In this document: in pieces, positions 1 through 8,322 of the stretch
Layout of the letters: every line of letters begins with the position of its first letter
Position numbering within the stretch: position 1 is the first letter of the stretch
Assembly: GCA_964457585.1 (NCBI GenBank)
Contig: CAYWFU010000020.1
Location: forward strand, 1 to 42,201
Origin: CAYWFU01 sp964457585
Lineage (GTDB): Bacteria > JACRDZ01
Direction: 5' to 3'
DNA: 42,201 bases
Notes under the pieces: generated by a model
Seen by the model: only the letters and a program-made list of their open reading frames with translations
Database searches by the model: none
What the model was told of the DNA's origin: nothing
Translations under genes and position numbers: made by a program

Positions 1-72
1 TCTCTTCTTATATTATTTAATTTTATTTGTTTTTTTTATCTTGGGAAATTTCTGTGTAGCTGTGTTTTTTAG

Positions 73-100
73 TTGAGTTTTAAAATAATTGTGTTAAAAT
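73..100 (+). promoter_or_regulatory. Putative sigma-70 promoter for the STAND/TPR gene
   Basis: TTGAGT (73-78), a 16-bp spacer and TAAAAT (95-100), with a TG one base before the -10 box (extended -10). Transcription would start near 107, about 34 bases before the start codon at 141. Seen by eye only; the rest of 1-140 is AT-rich and shows no gene. Confidence 0.45.
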
Positions 101-140
101 ATAAATTATTACCCCCTATAGAAAATTAAAAAGGTGCGTA

Positions 141-3140
141 ATGGACAAATATATAGAAATATTATATAAGCGCCAAAAAAAGATTATCGAAGAAAAAAAA
201 AGGGAAGAAGCACGTATCTATTGCGGTCGGGAAAATATAATAGATCTTATTGAAAAAAAATTACGCTCGCCAAAAGAAAGTTCTAAACCTATACTAAATA
301 TTTATGGTCCCGACAGTATAGGTAAAAGCCGTCTATTTAAACAGTTCATCGAATCTCAGGAATCCAAATTCAGAGCCAAATATGTTGCTTTTATTGATTT
401 CTTTTTAAACTACCGCTTAAAAAATAAACCTGTTTCACTCCTTTTTAAAATAATTAATGATTGGGATCCTTCAGGCAGTCTTTTTAACCGTTTCCGATCT
501 AATAGCATTCATCTTAAAGAAATTATTGAGAAGCAGGGTGAAAAATTCAAAAATATCTGTCAAAAAGAAGAACTTATAAGAAAATCTGAAGCTCTAACTG
601 CCAATAAGATTATCAGTGTCAAGTTACTGGAAGAATTAATCCGACATAACCTTGATGCAGATGAAGTAGATTTTATACTAAATTATTCGAATAAGCAGCA
701 GGAAGTATTTTATGCTGAAGTGGAAAATATGTTTTATTATGGAACAATGAGGTATTATGAAAATATTATAATACTTGATGATATGGATTCATGCGATCCT
801 TCAATAACTGCATTGGTAAAAAAAATAGCAAGAAGATTTAAAAATAAAGTCTTTTTCCTGATAGCAACAAAAGAACCAATAAATTGGGATAAAACACCTA
901 ATTCAGATCTATCCGAAGCAATAGAATATCTTCCTCTCGAAAAAATTAAAGTTGATGATATGATTAACTTTTTCTTAAAAAAAGAAATTTATGATGAAGA
1001 AATTCAGGATATGATAATAGATATATCGCAGGGATATCCATTCCTAATGGAAGCAATGATTAATGCTATTAAACTAAATAAAAAATATAATCTTACCATG
1101 TCTGCTACGGAATTAGTGGAATTCTTTTCATCCTCTGATAATATGGCACTAAAAAATGAAAAACAGATTGCGGAATTTATCTTAAAAAAGATAAATGATA
1201 TTTTTACTTTTCATGATAGAAGATTAAAAAATGTAATTTATAAATTAGGTATCCCGCGCTATTTTAATGAAGAGGTTTTGTTTCTTATAGCAGAGAATGA
1301 TGATGAAAAAATAACAGATTTTTTTGTTGATCTTGCAGGAATGGTATTTACATATCCAGGTTTAAAGGAAAATGGTGATTGGAAATATCATAATCTCATC
1401 AGAGGAATTTGTTTGGATTTCTGTAAAAATGATTTTGAAAAAGATATGGAAATTCATGGCAAATTATATCAATATTTTAAAAATGAAAATCCGCTGGAAT
1501 CAATTTATCACCTTTATCAGCTTAAACCTCTTGAAAGTTTGGGAAAAATACTCGATATTTTCAATGAAAATCTGCAATCTTTAAAAATACAAAAAGCCAA
1601 TGACATTTTAAATGATTTTTTTAGCTATTTTACTGAAATCGCAGATGATACGGAAGCAGAAGAAAAAGGATTGGTCTATACTTCTCTAGCCAATATGTTT
1701 ATGAATCTACCCGGTAAAAATCGTAATGAGAATATTGAAAAAACTGTTATTGCTTATGATACTGCTCTAAAAATTTATAATGACAAAAATAATGCTAAAA
1801 GTTATGGCGCAACTTTAAAAAAATTAGGTGATGCATATATTGATTTATTTGAAACCAGTTCAGATAAAAATGAAGAAAATATAAATAAATCTCTTGAATA
1901 TTATAGAAAGTCTTTACAGATTTTCCCATCTAATACATTCCCTGAAGAATACGCTGAGATAAAAAGAAAGATAGGATTAGCTTTAACAAAATTTAATGAA
2001 TGGAAAGTTGAAAATTTGAATGATGCTGTAGATAGCCTGAAGGAAAGCCAGGAAATTTATTCTAGATTAAATTTAACTTTAGATTATGCCAGAGTTGAAG
2101 ATGAATTAGGAAGTACATATTATAAATTAGCATACCAAAAAGATTCAAATATTAATTTTTCTAATGCATTGGATAGTTATAATCTTGCATTATCTATTTA
2201 TAAAAAAGAAAATATTTTTATTAAAGCTGCTGAGACATTAAAAAATATTGGATTAACTCATTATAAAATAATGGAGAATAGACCTCTTCATTTATCGCTT
2301 GCTTTAGATGCATTTAAGGAAGCGTTAGCTTATCTTACCCGTGAAAAATTTCCACAACAATTTGTTGAAATACAAAAATATATGGGATTATCATATTATT
2401 ATCAATCTGCTGGAGATTTATCTATTAATATAGAAAATGCATTAAAATATTTTCAGGAAGCAATTAATAACGTTGATCCGGAAACAGATCCTGAAACATA
2501 TGCTCAGCTAAATGTTTATCTGGGAAATACTTATGGACGACTACAACTTGGAGATCGCATAAAAAATTTGGAACTGACTTTGGCTTTATATAAAGAGGCT
2601 TTAAAAATATATAAAAAAGATAAATACCCATATGAATACGCTGAAATTATGAATAATTATGGAATGGTATATCTGGAATTACCTACAGGTAACCATAGAG
2701 ACAATATTAAAAAAGCTATTGAGCTATTTAGGCAAGCTTTAACAATTAGAACCAAATCAAAATATAGCGATGACTATGCCGCAACTCAGATGAATCTTGG
2801 GTCAGCTTATCAGGAACTATTAGATGAAAAGGATAATTATGCAACGCAGGCTATTACTGCTTATACAGAGGCATTATCTCTATATAATCGAGAAAAATAT
2901 TCTCTGGATTTCGCCATGATTAATAATAATCTGGGCAATATTTATGAAAATATGGCAGTTAAAGCTTTTCGCAGCAATGCATTCCCTGAATTTAAAAAAT
3001 ACATCTGTCAAAGCTTATCTTATTATAAAAATGCTCAAGAAACAATAAATAAAGAATCCCATCCGCAATTCTTTGAAATAATTAATAGGAACATGGATAA
3101 AATATATAAAGTTACTGAAAAATTTAACATAACATGTTAA
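141..3140 (+). CDS. STAND-like P-loop ATPase with C-terminal tetratricopeptide repeats
   Basis: A 999-residue, probably cytoplasmic protein. The N-terminal third is a P-loop ATPase: Walker A GPDSIGKS at 56-63, Walker B IIILDDMD at 209-216 and a sensor-like IATKEP at 241-246. From about residue 510 to the end it consists of long, roughly 50-residue TPR units that repeat the theme 'YAEI..NLG..Y.EL.....NI..AI..Y..AL.IY'. This layout (NTPase plus superstructure-forming repeats) is that of STAND signalling ATPases, which act as ligand-triggered scaffolds, but no effector domain (TIR, CHAT, nuclease, protease) is visible at either end. The start is supported by AAGGTG five bases upstream of ATG. 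A HIT hydrolase begins 7 bp after the stop, so the two may be co-transcribed. The ligand and output are unknown; a scaffold role is as likely as defence. Confidence 0.75.
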   Translation: MDKYIEILYKRQKKIIEEKKREEARIYCGRENIIDLIEKKLRSPKESSKPILNIYGPDSIGKSRLFKQFIESQESKFRAKYVAFIDFFLNYRLKNKPVSLLFKIINDWDPSGSLFNRFRSNSIHLKEIIEKQGEKFKNICQKEELIRKSEALTANKIISVKLLEELIRHNLDADEVDFILNYSNKQQEVFYAEVENMFYYGTMRYYENIIILDDMDSCDPSITALVKKIARRFKNKVFFLIATKEPINWDKTPNSDLSEAIEYLPLEKIKVDDMINFFLKKEIYDEEIQDMIIDISQGYPFLMEAMINAIKLNKKYNLTMSATELVEFFSSSDNMALKNEKQIAEFILKKINDIFTFHDRRLKNVIYKLGIPRYFNEEVLFLIAENDDEKITDFFVDLAGMVFTYPGLKENGDWKYHNLIRGICLDFCKNDFEKDMEIHGKLYQYFKNENPLESIYHLYQLKPLESLGKILDIFNENLQSLKIQKANDILNDFFSYFTEIADDTEAEEKGLVYTSLANMFMNLPGKNRNENIEKTVIAYDTALKIYNDKNNAKSYGATLKKLGDAYIDLFETSSDKNEENINKSLEYYRKSLQIFPSNTFPEEYAEIKRKIGLALTKFNEWKVENLNDAVDSLKESQEIYSRLNLTLDYARVEDELGSTYYKLAYQKDSNINFSNALDSYNLALSIYKKENIFIKAAETLKNIGLTHYKIMENRPLHLSLALDAFKEALAYLTREKFPQQFVEIQKYMGLSYYYQSAGDLSINIENALKYFQEAINNVDPETDPETYAQLNVYLGNTYGRLQLGDRIKNLELTLALYKEALKIYKKDKYPYEYAEIMNNYGMVYLELPTGNHRDNIKKAIELFRQALTIRTKSKYSDDYAATQMNLGSAYQELLDEKDNYATQAITAYTEALSLYNREKYSLDFAMINNNLGNIYENMAVKAFRSNAFPEFKKYICQSLSYYKNAQETINKESHPQFFEIINRNMDKIYKVTEKFNITC

Positions 3141-3147
3141 TATAATT

Positions 3148-3630
3148 ATGAAAAAATATCTATTAGCTCCTTGGAGAAGTGAATATATAAGTAATTTGCT
3201 GAATTCAAATAATAAATCATGTATTTTTTGTGATGCAATTAAAAATCCTGGTGCTCCTGTAGTTAAAAAAGGGGAAAAAAATTTTATTATTATGAATATT
3301 TTTCCATATAACTCTGGGCATATAATGGTTGTTCCAAAAGAACATAAAAGTGATATTGTAAATTTAACTGCTGATGAATTAAATGAAATGATGCATCTTA
3401 CTCAGGAAAGCATATCAATATTGAAGAAGTTATTTAAACCGGATGGTTTTAATATTGGAATAAATATGGGTAAATCTGCTGGAGCTGGATTTGCTGATCA
3501 TTTACATCTCCACATTGTCCCTCGCTGGCAGGGAGATGAAAATTTCATGAGTGTTGTGGCTGAGACTAAAGTTGTTTCAGTGGATATTAAAAAAATATTT
3601 GAAAAGCTTAAAGTGGAATTTGAAAAATAG
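3148..3630 (+). CDS. HIT-family nucleotide hydrolase/phosphorylase
   Basis: A 160-residue histidine-triad protein. The triad DHLHLHIVPRW lies at 117-127, with H118, H120 and H122 as the family's catalytic/phosphate-binding histidines. A CxxC at C25-C28 and the opening LLAPWR..Y are typical of the Ap4A-hydrolase/phosphorylase-like branch in bacteria and archaea. Family members cleave dinucleoside polyphosphates or nucleotidyl adducts; the exact substrate is not readable here. It starts 7 bp after the TPR-ATPase stop without a clear Shine-Dalgarno site, so it is probably translated from the same message. Length is normal for the family. Confidence 0.88.
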   Translation: MKKYLLAPWRSEYISNLLNSNNKSCIFCDAIKNPGAPVVKKGEKNFIIMNIFPYNSGHIMVVPKEHKSDIVNLTADELNEMMHLTQESISILKKLFKPDGFNIGINMGKSAGAGFADHLHLHIVPRWQGDENFMSVVAETKVVSVDIKKIFEKLKVEFEK

Positions 3631-3807
3631 TAAGCGTTCAGCTATCAGTTGTCAGCATTCAGTAAAAACATAAAAAATAACAAGCAAAACAAAACTTTTG
3701 ATTCGATACATTTCCTTCCCCCGATTAATAATGTCGAGGACAAGCTTATTTTTGCATTTTTAATATCTTTAAACTGATAGCTGAAACCTGATACCTGACT
3801 GCTTATG
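3631..3807. repeat. Intergenic repeat-like DNA with 12-bp inverted repeat
   Basis: No gene is seen. TTCAGCTATCAG at 3637-3648 is answered by its exact reverse complement at 3774-3785; the flanks (TGTCAGCATTCAG, CCTGATACCTGACTGC) are further degenerate versions of the same TCAG-rich word. Between them, 3719-3742 (CCCCGATTAATAATGTCGAG and following bases) closely resembles 25243-25266 in the 25.2 kb element. This looks like decayed interspersed-repeat DNA. Confidence 0.5.
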
Positions 3808-4020
3808 AAATAAAATAGGGACTATCCAAAATTATTTAACTGTCATTGCAAGCAAATGAAGAACCTCGCAGCAAGCTGCGGGGTATCTTCTGTCTCTGAT
3901 AGGAATTATTTATTATTATTCTTGGCACTTCCAGATAAAAGCGAATGAAGTTTTTTAATAAAACACCATTATATCCTTCGCTCCTTGCAATGACTTTTTG
4001 AATAGTCCCCTATTTTATTT
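3808..4020. mobile_element. MITE-like 213-bp element with terminal inverted repeats
   Basis: The outer ends are inverted repeats: AAATAAAATAGGGACTAT (3808-3825) and, reversed, the same with one extra G (4002-4020). A second inner pair is GTCATTGCAAG (3842-3852) against 3984-3994. Inside are a small hairpin CGCAGC-AA-GCTGCG (3867-3880) and a 23-bp sequence (3883-3905) that recurs exactly, inverted, at 38381-38403. There is no open reading frame of note, so it would be non-autonomous. It abuts the HU stop codon, whose 3' end lies 3 bp away. Confidence 0.55.
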
Positions 4021-4022
4021 AA

Positions 4023-4289
4023 TTATATACTTGTTTTGAAAGCTTTTCCTGCTTTAAATTTTACAACTTTTGATGCTTTAATTTTAATTGGTTCGCCAGT
4101 TCTAGGATTTCTTCCTTTTCTTGCTTTACGTGAACCTACAGAGAAAGAACCAAAGCCAATTAGCTGCACACCACCTTTTTTAGTACCTTTTTTAATGTTG
4201 CTAAGTACAGAGTTTACAGCATTAACCGCATCTTTTTTGCTTAAATTTGTGTCTTTTACAACAGATTCAATTAATTCTTCTTTATTCAT
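4023..4289 (-). CDS. hup: DNA-binding protein HU/IHF family
   Basis: An 88-residue nucleoid protein of the normal HU length. It has the N-terminal helical dimerisation part (MNKEELIESV...LSKKDA), the conserved GFGSF turn, and the DNA-binding beta-arm signature GRNPRTGEPIKI followed by the basic tail. HU dimers bend and compact DNA without strong sequence preference. The start is fixed by a strong Shine-Dalgarno AGGAGGTG 7 bases upstream (4297-4304). It stands alone between two repeat-rich gaps and ends 3 bp from the MITE-like element. HU and IHF subunits cannot be told apart by eye, so the gene symbol is generic. Confidence 0.95.
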   Translation of the reverse strand: MNKEELIESVVKDTNLSKKDAVNAVNSVLSNIKKGTKKGGVQLIGFGSFSVGSRKARKGRNPRTGEPIKIKASKVVKFKAGKAFKTSI

Positions 4290-4296
4290 TCACTCT

Positions 4297-4304
4297 CACC
4301 TCCT
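4297..4304 (-). promoter_or_regulatory. Strong Shine-Dalgarno site of the HU gene
   Basis: Reads AGGAGGTG on the minus strand, 7 bases before the HU ATG. This is one of the best anti-Shine-Dalgarno matches in the window and implies high translation. Confidence 0.8.
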
Positions 4305-4373
4305 CACATATAGTACTTTTTTAACTCTAGAGTTTACGCACACTAGAGCTTGTATAATACGCTGATAGCTTGA

Positions 4374-4450
4374 ATTCAGGTGGTTAGACTGAAGACTGAA
4401 GGTATATAATATGATTAATATGCTTCAGCCTTCAGTCTAACCACCTGAAT
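4374..4450. repeat. 28-bp near-perfect inverted repeat between ilvC and HU
   Basis: The arms at 4374-4401 and 4423-4450 are reverse complements at 27 of 28 positions, with a 21-base AT-rich loop. No run of T follows on either strand, so it is a poor intrinsic terminator. It looks more like a palindromic interspersed element that sits just after the ilv operon and upstream of HU. Confidence 0.8.
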
Positions 4451-4527
4451 AGTTACCTTAATTTAGCATATCCATGTTCTCTATCGGCATATTAGTAAAA
4501 AAATTTAATTAAAAATTGAGCATTTCA

Positions 4528-4569
4528 TCGTGAATCGTAATGAAGTTGAAATCTTATCACGATTCACGA
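4528..4569 (-). terminator. Stem-loop downstream of ilvC, possible terminator
   Basis: TCGTGAATCGT (4528-4538) pairs with ACGATTCACGA (4559-4569), an 11-bp stem with a 20-base loop, starting 12 bp after the ilvC stop. On the minus strand a TTTTT run comes about ten bases after the stem, which is later than in a standard intrinsic terminator. The placement at the end of the ilv operon is the main support. Confidence 0.4.
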
Positions 4570-4580
4570 ATAGCTTGAAA

Positions 4581-5570
4581 TTATTTCTTTATCCAGCTCA
4601 TCATTTCTCTTAGCTTTGCACCAATTTTTTCAATAGGATGTTCTGCGTCCCGTTTCAATATTGCATTAAATACAGGCCTATTAACTTTATTCTCCAGCAT
4701 CCATTCTCGTGCAAATTCTCCAGTTTGAATTTCATCAAGAATTTTTTTCATTTCTTTTCGTGTTTCATCAGTAACTATTCTTCTTCCGCGTGTTATATCG
4801 CCATATTTAGCAGTGTTGCTGATATAGCTCCGCATATAAGCAATTCCACCCTGATGAACTAAATCTGTAATTAATTTAACTTCATGCAGACATTCAAAGT
4901 ATGCCATTTCTGGTGCGTACCCTGCATTAACCAGTGTATCAAAACCTGCTCTTATAAGCTCTGTTAAGCCGCCGCAAAGAACTGCCTGTTCTCCAAAAAG
5001 ATCGGTTTCAGTTTCCTCACGGAAAGATGTTTCAATTACTCCTGAGCGTGTACCGCCAATACCTTTTGCATAAGCTAAAGCAATTTCTTTAGCTTTACCG
5101 GAAGCATTTTGATGAATAGCTATTAAACATGGAACCCCACTGCCTTCGGTATAAGTGGTTCTTACTAGCTTACCCGGACCTTTTGGTGCAATCATTATTA
5201 CATCAACATTTTCTGGTGGTACAATTTGTCCAAAATGTATATTAAATCCATGAGCAAAAGCCAGTGCTGCACCTTTTTTAAGGTTTGCCCCAATTTCCTC
5301 TTTATATATATCACCCTGTTTTTCATCAGGTACCAATATCATAACCACATCTGCATTTTTTACCGCTTCGTTTACCGGCAGCGTTTTAAGTCCTGCTTCT
5401 TTTACTTTATTAATTGAGGAACTGCCTGGGCGTAATCCAACCACAACATCAAATCCGCTGTCATGCAAATTATTTGCATGTGCATTACCCTGACTTCCAT
5501 AACCAATAACAGCAATTTTTTTACCTTTAAGGTATGATATATCTGCATCATTTTCATAATAAACTTTCAT
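4581..5570 (-). CDS. ilvC: Ketol-acid reductoisomerase (NADP-type, class I)
   Basis: Converts 2-acetolactate (or 2-aceto-2-hydroxybutyrate) to the dihydroxy-acid by alkyl migration and NAD(P)H reduction, the second common step to valine, leucine and isoleucine. The 329 residues match the short class I form. GYGSQG at 23-28 is the Rossmann loop; the following loop LRPGSSS (from residue 46) carries the Arg/Ser set usual for NADP(H). The metal-binding helices appear as TDLFGEQAVLCGG and ECLHEVKLI. The start has GGGAGGAAA upstream in the 17-bp gap after ilvB, so it is the last gene of the ilvN-ilvB-ilvC unit. Nothing appears broken. Confidence 0.97.
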   Translation of the reverse strand: MKVYYENDADISYLKGKKIAVIGYGSQGNAHANNLHDSGFDVVVGLRPGSSSINKVKEAGLKTLPVNEAVKNADVVMILVPDEKQGDIYKEEIGANLKKGAALAFAHGFNIHFGQIVPPENVDVIMIAPKGPGKLVRTTYTEGSGVPCLIAIHQNASGKAKEIALAYAKGIGGTRSGVIETSFREETETDLFGEQAVLCGGLTELIRAGFDTLVNAGYAPEMAYFECLHEVKLITDLVHQGGIAYMRSYISNTAKYGDITRGRRIVTDETRKEMKKILDEIQTGEFAREWMLENKVNRPVFNAILKRDAEHPIEKIGAKLREMMSWIKK

Positions 5571-5587
5571 TTATTTTCCTCCCTGTT

Positions 5588-7264
5588 TTATGCTAATTCA
5601 ATTATCTCATTTAACGGCGCACCTGCTGGCACCATAGGATAAACATTCTCTGACTTGGAAACATGAAAATCCAGAATTGTGGTTTTCTTATTACCGATTG
5701 CTTCTTTAATAGCTGGTTCAACTTCTTCTGGTTTTGTAACTTTTATTCCTTCCGCTCCATACGCTCGAGCAACAAGAACAAAATCCGGACAACTGCCAAG
5801 GTTAGTTTGCGAATAGCGTTTGTCATAAAAGAGTTCCTGCCATTGCCTAACCATACCTAAATAACTATTATTAAGTATTGCTATTTTAACCGGTATATTA
5901 TATTGCATAGCTGTTGCCAGTTCCTGAATATTCATCTGTATGCTTCCATCGCCGGCAATATCAAAAACAATTTTATCAGGATAAGCCACCTGCGCCCCAA
6001 TTGCTGCGGGGAAACCATATCCCATTGTGCCAAGTCCTCCGGAAGATATAAAACTGCGCGGATGTTTATATTTAAAAAATTGCGCCGCCCACATCTGATT
6101 CTGTCCAACTTCAGTTGTAATAATAGCTTCACCATTTGTCAGTTCACAAATTTTTTCTATAACAAATTGCGGTTTTATTATTCCGCTTTCGCTTTGATTA
6201 TAACGTAAAGGATGATCGCTTTTCCATTTATCAATAGTTTCATGCCATTCACTTCTATCTCCTTGAGCAACTTTTTCAATCAATGTTTTTAAAACATTTT
6301 TTAAATCTCCGACAATTGGAATATCTACGCGAACTCTTTTCCCAATTTCAGCAGGATCAATATCAATATGTATAATTTTTGCATGCGGTGCGAATTTTTT
6401 TACATCTCCTGTTACTCTATCATCAAATCTCGCACCCAGAGCTATCAAGAGATCACATGCTGTAATAGCATGATTGGCATAATAAGTACCATGCATGCCA
6501 AGCATACCCAGGCTGAATTTATGAGCACTCGGAAAAGCTCCCATAGCCATTAAAGTTGTTGTAACCGGGGCTGATATTTTTTCAGCAAATTTAATAAGTT
6601 CCTGACTGGCATCTGATGCAATAATTCCACCGCCAGCATATATAACTGGACGCTGAGCAGATAAAATAGCATTTGCTACCAATTCTAACTGTTTTGGATT
6701 ACCTTTATAAGTTGGACGATAGCTGGGCATTTCAAGTGTTTCAGGATATACATACTCAGTGGCAGCGGTTTGAATATCTTTAGGAAAATCAATTACTACC
6801 GGTCCCGGTCTGCCTGATTTTGCAATATGAAAAGCCTCTTTTATTATATATGCTAAATCTTCAATCTTTTTCACTAAATAATTATATTTTGTAATTGGAC
6901 GTGTAATGCCAAATATATCCGCTTCCTGAAAACTATCATTACCTAATAAACTTGTAGATACCTGTCCGGTGATAGCTACTAATGGAATAGAATCCATATA
7001 TGCTGTAGCAATACCTGTTACAAGATTGGTTGCTCCCGGACCTGATGTTGCAAAACACACTCCCACCTTGCCTGTTGCACGGGCATATCCATCTGCAGCA
7101 TGTGCAGCAGCTTGTTCATGACGGGTAAGAATATGCCGTATCTTGCTTGTTTTATATAATGCATCATACACTGGCAGAATAGCACCGCCCGGAAAACCAA
7201 ATATTGTATCTACACCTTCTTTAATTAAACTCTCCAGCAAAATTTCTGAACCTGATAAAATCAT
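5588..7264 (-). CDS. ilvB: Acetolactate synthase large (catalytic) subunit
   Basis: Thiamine-diphosphate enzyme that condenses two pyruvates, or pyruvate with 2-oxobutyrate, in the first common branched-chain step. The 558 residues show the full family layout: N-terminal TPP domain with FGFPGGAILPVYD and the catalytic glutamate E50 in LTRHEQAAAHAADGYAR, a central FAD/Rossmann-like domain, and the C-terminal TPP-Mg motif running from GDG at 438 to the NN pair near 465. The biosynthetic rather than fermentative form is indicated by the ilvN regulatory subunit encoded 11 bp upstream. The Shine-Dalgarno AAGGTG overlaps the ilvN stop region, suggesting coupled translation. Confidence 0.97.
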   Translation of the reverse strand: MILSGSEILLESLIKEGVDTIFGFPGGAILPVYDALYKTSKIRHILTRHEQAAAHAADGYARATGKVGVCFATSGPGATNLVTGIATAYMDSIPLVAITGQVSTSLLGNDSFQEADIFGITRPITKYNYLVKKIEDLAYIIKEAFHIAKSGRPGPVVIDFPKDIQTAATEYVYPETLEMPSYRPTYKGNPKQLELVANAILSAQRPVIYAGGGIIASDASQELIKFAEKISAPVTTTLMAMGAFPSAHKFSLGMLGMHGTYYANHAITACDLLIALGARFDDRVTGDVKKFAPHAKIIHIDIDPAEIGKRVRVDIPIVGDLKNVLKTLIEKVAQGDRSEWHETIDKWKSDHPLRYNQSESGIIKPQFVIEKICELTNGEAIITTEVGQNQMWAAQFFKYKHPRSFISSGGLGTMGYGFPAAIGAQVAYPDKIVFDIAGDGSIQMNIQELATAMQYNIPVKIAILNNSYLGMVRQWQELFYDKRYSQTNLGSCPDFVLVARAYGAEGIKVTKPEEVEPAIKEAIGNKKTTILDFHVSKSENVYPMVPAGAPLNEIIELA

Positions 7265-7275
7265 AATTCACCTTT

Positions 7276-7758
7276 TCATTCTTTCGAACTTCTTAACATT
7301 CCAACAGCACCAGTACGCGCTAATTCCTTTATTCCGAAAGGTACTAGTAATTTTATTATTGCATCTACTTTATTTGTGTCTCCTGTAACTTCAATAATCA
7401 GGTATTGATTGCTTACATCAATTATTTTTGCTCTGAATAAATCACTTATTTCAATAATTTCAGAACGCTTGGTTGAATCAGCATTGACTTTAATAAGCAA
7501 TAGCTCTCTCTGAACAAATTGTTCACCAGTTAAATCTTGAACTTTCATAACATCAATTTGTTTATTCAATTGTTTTATAACCTGCTCAACGATTTTATCA
7601 TCGCCTGATGTAATTATCGTCATGCGAGAAACAGATGGATCCTCAGTTTCCCCAACTGATAAACTTTCAATATTATATCCGCGGGCACCAAACATACCAG
7701 CAATATGCGCAAGAACACCAAAATGATTTCTAACAAGAAGAGATATTGTATGCCGCAT
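7276..7758 (-). CDS. ilvN: Acetolactate synthase small (regulatory) subunit
   Basis: Activates the large subunit and confers valine feedback inhibition through its N-terminal ACT domain. The domain is seen at the start of the protein as HTISLLVRNHFGVLAHIAGM, then RGYNIESLSVG, followed by the second ALS-ACT domain (ELLLIKV...LTR-like end TGAVGMLRSS). I choose the ATG at 7758 (160 residues): the longer reading frame begins at a TTG five codons upstream that lies inside the Shine-Dalgarno sequence GGAGG (7767-7771) serving this ATG. It has its own promoter about 80 bases upstream. The order small-then-large subunit is the reverse of the usual ilvBN or ilvIH. The gene is often named ilvH. Confidence 0.95.
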   Translation of the reverse strand: MRHTISLLVRNHFGVLAHIAGMFGARGYNIESLSVGETEDPSVSRMTIITSGDDKIVEQVIKQLNKQIDVMKVQDLTGEQFVQRELLLIKVNADSTKRSEIIEISDLFRAKIIDVSNQYLIIEVTGDTNKVDAIIKLLVPFGIKELARTGAVGMLRSSKE

Positions 7759-7766
7759 ATTTGTTT

Positions 7767-7771
7767 CCTCC
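7767..7771 (-). promoter_or_regulatory. Shine-Dalgarno site deciding the ilvN start
   Basis: GGAGG on the minus strand, 8 bases before the ATG at 7758. It lies within the five-codon upstream extension of the reading frame and so excludes the TTG at 7773 as the real start. Confidence 0.8.
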
Positions 7772-7836
7772 AAGAAAAAATTATAGAATAAATTAAAGAC
7801 AGTAAACTTTTGGGATTTTACATTTTAAGTTTTGAT

Positions 7837-7865
7837 ATTATATACCACACAGCAATATACTGCAA
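7837..7865 (-). promoter_or_regulatory. Internal promoter for ilvN-ilvB-ilvC
   Basis: On the minus strand TTGCAG (7865-7860), exactly 17 bp, then the consensus TATAAT (7842-7837). It lies in the 114-bp gap between the DUF5661-like gene and ilvN and would give a leader of about 70 bases. No leader peptide rich in branched-chain codons or T-box-like structure was seen in it. Confidence 0.6.
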
Positions 7866-7872
7866 GCTTTTT

Positions 7873-8322
7873 TTAATACTTTAATTCCTTAAAAAAATCA
7901 AGTTCAGAATGTGTAATAATATGTCTGGCTTTAATAAGTCTTTTATATAAATCTTCAAATTTTTTTAAATTTTTATTTTTAAACGCTTTCAAAATATCAC
8001 CTTCAAGCTCCATTATTTCAAGCCGCTTATAATACTCAATAAATTCCTTCATATGCGCCATTACTATTTTACCGGTTAATATCGGATGATTATTTGTAAC
8101 ATTTGCATCTTTAAAAATTGTGCCATGTTCAAGCTCAACCTCAAGGCCCTTGCAAAAATCCTCTAAAGGAATATTCATCCCATTTGTGTTAACTATATTT
8201 AAAATAATTTTTGCTTCATCTTCTAAAACCTTACCATCTTCAATTGCTGTCCAATCTCTGATATTAAGCTCCTTGCAGATGCTTTTTACTTCATCAACTG
8301 TAATATATTCTTTTTGTTTCAT
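7873..8322 (-). CDS. DUF5661-like small protein coupled to ilvD
   Basis: A 149-residue soluble protein without signal peptide or membrane segment. The central block (about 80-120) reads ELEHGTIFKDANVTNNHP followed by LTGKIVMAHMKEFIEYYKRLE, which matches the pattern I associate with DUF5661, a family of unknown function; that name comes from memory. Its ATG overlaps the ilvD stop (ATGA, 8322-8319), with the Shine-Dalgarno AGGAGAA inside the end of ilvD, so it is translationally coupled to dihydroxy-acid dehydratase. The placement inside the branched-chain operon suggests a link to that pathway, but the family also occurs elsewhere and the coupling may be incidental. Confidence 0.6.
   Translation of the reverse strand: MKQKEYITVDEVKSICKELNIRDWTAIEDGKVLEDEAKIILNIVNTNGMNIPLEDFCKGLEVELEHGTIFKDANVTNNHPILTGKIVMAHMKEFIEYYKRLEIMELEGDILKAFKNKNLKKFEDLYKRLIKARHIITHSELDFFKELKY

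Noticed and set aside
3808..4020. Insertion sequence with transposase
   Set aside because: No reading frame of transposase size occurs between the inverted ends; it can only be a non-autonomous element.
4036..4365. 109-residue frame antisense to HU
   Set aside because: It is a shadow of the HU gene, without a ribosome-binding site or recognisable domain.
7759..7773. Upstream TTG start extending ilvN by five codons
   Set aside because: The extension overlaps the GGAGG Shine-Dalgarno site of the ATG at 7758.
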